Source: Liriodendron chinense
Lineage: Eukaryota > Streptophyta > Magnoliopsida > Magnoliales > Magnoliaceae
Assembly (NCBI GenBank): GCA_003013855.2
Contig: PVNU02002810.1
Location: forward strand, 1-64,000
DNA: 64,000 nucleotides
Reading direction: 5' to 3'
Part shown: one piece after another, positions 58,591 through 64,000 of the stretch
How positions within the stretch are numbered: the first letter of the stretch is position 1
Layout of the letters: each line of letters starts with the position of its first letter
The notes under the pieces: model-generated
Databases searched by the model: none
Told to the model about the DNA's origin: nothing
The model's input: the letters and a program-made list of their open reading frames with translations, nothing else
Made by a program: the position numbers and the translations under genes

Positions 58591-58592
<2 letters not shown>

Positions 58593-59082
58593 TGGTTGTT
58601 CTAAAAAAAGGGGGAAAAGAAGAAGAGAGAGAAGGGCACGGTCCTTGTCTCTATGCACAATCCACCTCGAAAGTACTTGGGTTGTCACTCAATGCTCCAT
58701 TTTAATTGGAACACACAACTCTAACACCTATTGATTTTTCAATCTAATTAATCTTGTGTAGAAAGCAAGTTCTAATTCCTCACAGGGTCCTCAAGAGATG
58801 GTATTGAACCAATTGTTCAAGTTTCCTGGCTTTTTTGTTTCTTCGAGAAAGAGCAAATTGTGTGGCATCGTCTTGCTAGTTGAAACATTTGGAAGTAACC
58901 CCTCTTCTGCACAGTGATTGGCATGGATTGACAACTCGTCTCAGTCGACCCAAATTGTGCCAAGTCCAACCCCGTTTGACACCATGAATCATTAGTGTAA
59001 ATAGACTTTACTCGGGTGAGCTGTAATTAGACTTAGGATCAAACAAGTCACTGTGTCAAAAAACCATGGTCGTGGGCATGTA

Positions 59083-60033
59083 CAATGTTTCAAATATCCA
59101 TGATACATCTTGTATCCCACTTGTGCGATACGAAATGCACAGGTAGTGCCAATATATCCCACATGTTCAATCCAGTAAGCATTTTCAATTTCTGATCCTT
59201 TTTTTGTTGAAATTATGTTAAATTAGTGTCAAATGGTTACAAATCCATTGGTTATTCACGTTTTGCATGAAAAATCATAGATTTGTAGCTTTAACTTCGA
59301 TATCCATTGGTTCTTCATGTTCTCCATATTTTTTTTTAGAAATTTTCCTTCAACCAGTTGTCAATTGAGACTAGTTTCGAAGTATTTAGGAGTATTTGAT
59401 GAAATGATCATCTCATACACTCTAATTTTGAAATTTGAGTGTAGGAGGTCCGATTTAGGGAAAATTCAAAATTTCCCCAATTTCTCCCAAATTGCTTGCA
59501 ATGTTGCACTCCAAACATGAAATCAAGCATGTATGAGAGCTGATCTACTGATTTGTTAAGTCTTTGTCAATTTTCGAAAAATAAAAATCATTTTTTAATT
59601 AAAAATTATTAAAATATATATATTTTTTTTTTGAAATTTCCCTTCAACCAGTTGTCAATTGAGACCAATTTTGAAGTATTTAGGACTATTTGATGAAATG
59701 ATCATCACATATACTCTAAATGTTATGCATTCAATTTAAATACAGTCGCATTAGTTCAGTCAGACAACGCATCGCTTAAGACCCTATACAAAGGAAACCT
59801 ATTATGTGCACTTCTTTTTTGAGATGTTATGATTTAAAAGTGTGCATTAAGGTAGTTTTTAACAATCTCTGAAGTTTCATTGAAAAATTCAACAATTTCC
59901 CCAATGTTTCCCCATGTTTCCCAAAACGTGCAATAAATTACCCGATACAAATGATATATCTTGTGCAATGAGCGATACGTACCTGTATCCCAAGGATGCG
60001 ATATGTAACGTGATACTGATATTTCGAACACTG
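59083..60033 (-). mobile_element. Non-autonomous hAT element, sibling of the one at 46259
   Basis: The ends are CAATGTTTCAAATATCC (left) and, inverted, CAGTGTTCGAAATATCAG (right). The duplication GGCATGTA/GGCATATA (59075-59082, 60034-60041) has one mismatch. Homologous to the left arm of 46259-46772 in inverse orientation (TTTTGGGAAACATGGAGAAA versus TTTCCCCATGTTTCCCAAAA). It contains a diverged direct duplication of about 80 bp (59348-59429 and 59641-59720). 951 bp. Confidence 0.9.
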
Positions 60034-60041
60034 GGCATATA

Positions 60042-61093
60042 TCACCATGTGGTCCTCCTTGTTAATGCATCACTTTCATTTCATTTAATGAAGCGCTTCT
60101 TGATAAAATCTATGAAAGGTTAAATGGCAATATAAGCAATTCCAATATGCGTCCACACTTTCTAACATGATATCAGAGCACATGAGTCATTACTTTAAAT
60201 ATGAATGATAACACTACATTAACAGGTCGACTTTTTCATCATACAATAGTAGTTTCACTACCTAATTTTTTGGATGATGGGAATAGTTAATCCATGTTTA
60301 GATTGCTTTGATAAAAAGAAGAAATGACTGTTCATTAGTGCTGGTTATTTGGATTCTTTTTTTTTATTTTTATTTTTTATTATAAAGTTCTGGTTGCAAT
60401 AGTTCAATTCAATAAAGTGGACATGACCAAAGTGGGGCTAGTCCTACTCCCTACACCCGGACCAACAACCAATAGATAGGATTCATGTCATTTTGGGATA
60501 AACTTGAGAATCATGGAATGACAATCAGGGCAGGTCATCAATATAAATTAAAATGATCCACCACCACTTTGATCATTGCTTTTGTTTTCAATTGAATTAT
60601 TACAATTCATCTCAACTGAGCATCCAAACGCACCCTTAAACAAGGGACTCTGGTGATATGGCATTAAAGAAAGCACAAAGGAGCATCAATTGCTTCGCTT
60701 GATATTTCATGTACTCAAATCAATATAGCATCATTTAAAGCATGGAAATACACATTACAAAACAAATATATAAACATTTCAAAACTCGAAATGAAAATTT
60801 CGGATCATGGATCTCGAATCAAGAGGACATTTCAAGAGAAATGCAAAGAAATCAGCCACAATGACAGATTGAAGAGGCGGCATGCGTGCCAATGTGGCAC
60901 ATGAGCAAGCCATACATCGGGTGGGCCCCACTGAGAACATGTTGTGGATTAAAGATCAGGCTGGTCTACTCAACAGGTAGAAGCACTCTACCGGATGAAT
61001 AGGCCAGATCTCACACATGTGCTGCAAATCTCCTCTTCAATCTGCCTACTTGCAGAATCTCCTAACTCCTTGCAATTTATAAGATTTCTAACC
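60042..61093. other. 3' flank of the PORR gene
   Basis: The part next to the stop codon is probably the 3' UTR. CATCCAAACGCACCCTTA at 60625-60643 looks like the right end of a Tourist-like or Mutator-like element whose left end I could not place. Confidence 0.4.
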
Positions 61094-62497
61094 TCAAGAT
61101 GAATCCTTGTACGCGTTGTATACTTCTTCTGCAACTGCCATCTCTTCATCATCTGTAAGCAAAGCACCATCTAGTGTACCCTCATTTGCTTCATTTTCGA
61201 ACTCCCCAAATGCATTTTCGCCATTGGGCTCGTCTTCAAACAGCTTCTCATCCTCCACATCTGAAAATTCATTAAACATTTCGACCCTCTTTTTCCTCCC
61301 TCTATACCCAATAAGGCTCTGAATCTTCTCCTTCCAAAGCATCAATGGGCATTTCTCAATCAATTCCGAACCTTCATAAGCTTCCGTCAAATACACGCTC
61401 AGCCTCTTTCCCCTCTCTGAAACATAAAAGATGCCAAAATGCTTCAAAAGAAGCCGCATTAGCTTCTGGGGCATCTTGAATTCCTGCCGGAAGTGGGTCA
61501 GATGGTCCGTCACCAGCCTTTTCTCGAGCGTAAAGCTCAGCAGCTCGTGCATGACCGCAACTGCCCTCTTATCAAACTCCCGCGATCCTGGGCTCAAATT
61601 GCGTGCATCAGCATATGGCGACAGATATGGCCGTTTTTGGAAATGCTCAATCTGTCCGCCGTATCTAAAGATCTTCTTGTAGTTTGCTGGGAACTTCAAT
61701 GGGAAAGGAAGGCAGAGCAGCCCTGGTGGGGAGCGATCAGACTCCGGTCCCACTGCTACCTTCTTCTCCAACTCAGTTACTGCCCAAGCCGGGTTCCATG
61801 ACACAAGTTCCAAGTACTCAACATCGTCGATTTTGACTACCTTGAAGAGCTCTGGAAACGTGTGAACCCACTGATTCCGGAAATCATAAGGCAGGCCCAG
61901 GTCACGCCTGAAGTGGGCAATCTTCTCAACTTGGAGCCGTTTATCGACTGACATCATCAAGAACCTTGTGACATACTGGGCCACTTGTGGGCTGTGCTCT
62001 TCCTTGAGTCGCTCCTCCTCCGCCACAAGGTCCTCACCCTGCTGTGTCAGCCCGCACCATATCACGCCCTTCTGGTCCTTGTACAATTCGAACAGCTTCG
62101 GGGACTTGCGGATGAAATCCGAGACCTTGTGCGGCTTCCGCAGGTTGATCTGCTGCCGGTACCGTTCCAATTCTCTCAGACGTATGATTTGCTCGGGTTC
62201 TTTCTTTAGAAGCTCTATCACAAATAACACCTTGGACGCAATCTTCCACTTCTCGGTCACTATTTCAAGATCATGGACCCGCTTCTTCTTGCTTCTGTCT
62301 TGGATCCGCTTGCTTGTAGTCATCAATCGTGTTTGCAAGTCTGAGAAAATCCATCTGGAAACCATCCGATTGTCTACGGGTGACAGAGATGGTCTTACAT
62401 ATGAAAATTCGGCGAAATTGATACTAATTCTGTTGAGTTTGTTGCTAAGCAACTGCGTGATCGTCATTGAGAGCTGTCTGATCATGAAGATTGACAT
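61094..62497 (-). CDS. PORR-domain protein (WHAT'S THIS FACTOR 1-like)
   Basis: A 467-residue protein in a single exon. PORR proteins (formerly DUF860) bind organellar RNA and support splicing of group II introns in chloroplasts or mitochondria. Residues 1-70 are rich in Arg, Ser, Thr and Leu with few acids, as in organelle targeting peptides. The domain spans about 74-395, with KKRVHDLEIVTEKWK, SDFIRKSPKLFELY, LGLPYDFRNQWVHTFPELFK, LVSWNPAWAVTELEK, the second half SPGSREFDKRAVAVMHELLS, HFGIFYVSERGKRLSVYLTE and the closing PLMLWKEKIQSLI. The C-terminal tail (412-455) is strongly acidic. Length fits the family. Met5 or Met11 could also be the start. The frame is intact, so the gene is probably functional; whether it acts in mitochondria or plastids is not decided. 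Confidence 0.93.
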   Translation of the reverse strand: MSIFMIRQLSMTITQLLSNKLNRISINFAEFSYVRPSLSPVDNRMVSRWIFSDLQTRLMTTSKRIQDRSKKKRVHDLEIVTEKWKIASKVLFVIELLKKEPEQIIRLRELERYRQQINLRKPHKVSDFIRKSPKLFELYKDQKGVIWCGLTQQGEDLVAEEERLKEEHSPQVAQYVTRFLMMSVDKRLQVEKIAHFRRDLGLPYDFRNQWVHTFPELFKVVKIDDVEYLELVSWNPAWAVTELEKKVAVGPESDRSPPGLLCLPFPLKFPANYKKIFRYGGQIEHFQKRPYLSPYADARNLSPGSREFDKRAVAVMHELLSFTLEKRLVTDHLTHFRQEFKMPQKLMRLLLKHFGIFYVSERGKRLSVYLTEAYEGSELIEKCPLMLWKEKIQSLIGYRGRKKRVEMFNEFSDVEDEKLFEDEPNGENAFGEFENEANEGTLDGALLTDDEEMAVAEEVYNAYKDSS

Positions 62498-63320
62498 TAC
62501 TTAGAATTTCTGCAGTTTTTTAAATGATGGTTTTTGAGAAAACCATATACCACATCGCCATCAATCAGCGTTTTCCACTGCCCGGCTTTTATAATTCCTC
62601 AGAGAAAAGGGAATTCAACCACCAAATAGAGAATAACCCAAGTCACTAAAAGCACATAAGAACCCAAAAATTCCGCTATCTTAGTTTCAACCACCAAATT
62701 GCGAAGAACACATATCATTCAACGCAGATAAGAACACGGAATCTATAATCTTAGATTCAACCGATAAATTCAAAAGCACCCAACTCGTTGAAACAATATA
62801 AGACCCTGAACCTGCAATTTATAGAAATCCGACGACGATCGAGAAACAAGTAAATGAGTTAAGAAACAAAACCATTAGGTGGACGTCAGATGTTCATTGA
62901 AATGCCCGAATGAAATATTGGCAAGAACAAAACATGCAATCTTAAACATCAAACGACAAGAACCAAACAAATCCCAAATCACATAAGAACGCAAATTCTC
63001 GTGTTTTCTAGGTGTTTGTCAAAATGCCCGAATGAACTTCCATGCATCCACACACAACATCAAGAAGGGAAGCTATGGAGGTTTCAAGAATACTTGCAAC
63101 TAGTACTGCCATCGCTATACCAGAACTACAACGGTGCCGTCGAAGCAAGACTGTTTAAACCGTCCATTTTTCTAGAACACATATGGCCCACCTGATGATC
63201 CACGGCTCGTGGAGATGCGTGTGGAGCCGATGGGGCGAGCGGCTAACGCGAGCTACTCTTTTTCATTTCTCAACGGGGTTATTTGATGCTCTGGCAAAGC
63301 GTTGGAAGCAAATTGCCTCC
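62498..63320 (-). promoter_or_regulatory. 5' flank of the PORR gene
   Basis: AT-rich upstream sequence, low in repeats compared with the rest of the window. CTGCAG at 62510-62515 could be a 5' UTR splice acceptor, but there is no good pyrimidine tract. No TATA box is claimed. Confidence 0.4.
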
Positions 63321-63328
63321 TGCGTAAA

Positions 63329-63625
63329 CTCTTTGGGGCCCACCATGATGTATTAGTCTTATCCACGCCGTCCATCCATTTTCCAGCTCATTTTAGTTCA
63401 TGATCTCAAAATTGAAGCACATCCAAAGATCAAGTGGACCACGCTACAGGAAACAGTTTAAATTGAATGCCAACCGCTGAAAACTTCTTGGGGCCACAGA
63501 AGTTTTGGATGACCTTATAAACAGAAAAAAAACAAAAAAAAACATCACTGTGGGCCTAGGAAGGTTTCAACGGTTGATATCATTATTCCTACTGTGGGCC
63601 CCACGGGGGCCACCATTTTGAACAG
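63329..63625. mobile_element. Fold-back core repeat copy
   Basis: GGGGCCCACCATGATGTATT and CACGCCGTCCATCCATTTTC at the left. The right half is partial (GGTTTCAACGGTTGATATCA, CTACTGTGGGCCCCACGG). Confidence 0.7.
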
Positions 63626-63721
63626 GTTGGATGTTGACTATAGTTGAGATGCTGATTGAAGTCCCACTAGCTGGGACGCGGTTTGGTTAGTGACGCTGCC
63701 ACTAGCCAGGTGTCCAGTGGT

Positions 63722-64000
63722 CGGTGCTATGTGGACCCCACCATGATGTATGTGTTTTATCCACACTTTCCATCCATTTTTAAAGATCATTTTAGTGAAA
63801 GTTCCCAAAACGGAGGCAGATATTAATATCAGGTGGACCACACCATGGGAAAACAGTAGTGATTGAATGCCTACCATTAAAAACCTCCTAGGTTCGACTG
63901 TAATGCTTATTTGACATCCAACCTGTTGATTAGGTCATACAGACCTTGATGAAGGAAAAAAAAAAAAAAAAACAAACAAACAAACATTACCTTGATCCAA
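63722..64000. mobile_element. Fold-back core repeat copy, cut by the window end
   Basis: GACCCCACCATGATGTATGT, then TTATCCACACTTTCCATCCA and the rest of the left half. An A-rich run (63954-63985) precedes the edge. The second half is outside the window. Confidence 0.7.

Noticed and set aside
58520..58734. Frames with Tyr-Ile repeats
   Set aside because: Translation of a (TA)n microsatellite.
61968..62504. 178-codon frame on the plus strand
   Set aside because: It is antisense to the PORR gene, whose minus-strand translation has a clear conserved domain.
62498..62520. 5' UTR intron acceptor just before the PORR start codon
   Set aside because: CTGCAG is present, but the upstream sequence on the gene strand is not pyrimidine-rich, so it was not called.

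Overview
This is a eukaryotic, almost certainly plant nuclear, window. It contains spliced plant gene families, Ty1/copia retrotransposons primed by a TGGTATCAGAGC site, plant-type L1 LINEs, hAT, Tourist-like and Mutator-like non-autonomous elements, and tRNA-derived SINEs. A short GC-rich fold-back core (GGGCCCACCATGATGTATGT followed by TTATCCACACCGTCCATCC) recurs more than a dozen times in both orientations. From memory this core is typical of magnoliid genomes (the Magnolia, Liriodendron and Cinnamomum group). That placement is inference and was not checked against any database.

Only two well-supported host genes are present, both on the minus strand. (1) A POLAR-like gene: exon 1 is at 13782-14778 and exon 2 at 7454-7884. 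They are separated by a 5.9 kb intron holding a 4.4 kb decayed LINE that itself carries two hAT insertions with 8-bp target duplications. Later exons are not in the window, so the gene probably continues past base 1. (2) A single-exon PORR-domain (plant organelle RNA recognition) gene at 61094-62497. A third, weaker candidate is one unidentified coding exon at 43218-43446.

Layout. 1-4123: 3' part of a decayed LINE, then two fold-back elements set between microsatellites. 4124-7453: unassigned sequence, a SINE with a perfect 15-bp duplication and a fold-back element. 7454-14778: POLAR-like gene. 14779-23500: its upstream flank and a field of fold-back, SINE and Tourist-like elements. 23521-24456: solo-like copia LTR. 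24883-26853: Tourist-like element swollen by a 1.5 kb, ~34-bp-unit minisatellite. 27600-35100: fold-back, SINE and hAT elements. 35105-40504: decayed copia element with its 3' LTR, hit by a Tourist-like element and a SINE. 41129-41650: degenerate tandem array. 46259-52528: a hAT element split by a structurally complete copia element with non-canonical TA...CT LTR ends. 52600-58345: Tourist-like element, then a minus-strand LINE split by a 2.8 kb solo LTR. 59083-60033: second copy of the split hAT family. 61094-62497: PORR gene. 63329-64000: more fold-back copies.

The main interest is the transposon stratigraphy. Many insertions keep exact target-site duplications, so the order of events can be read directly from the sequence. 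I saw no new enzymatic or defence system.
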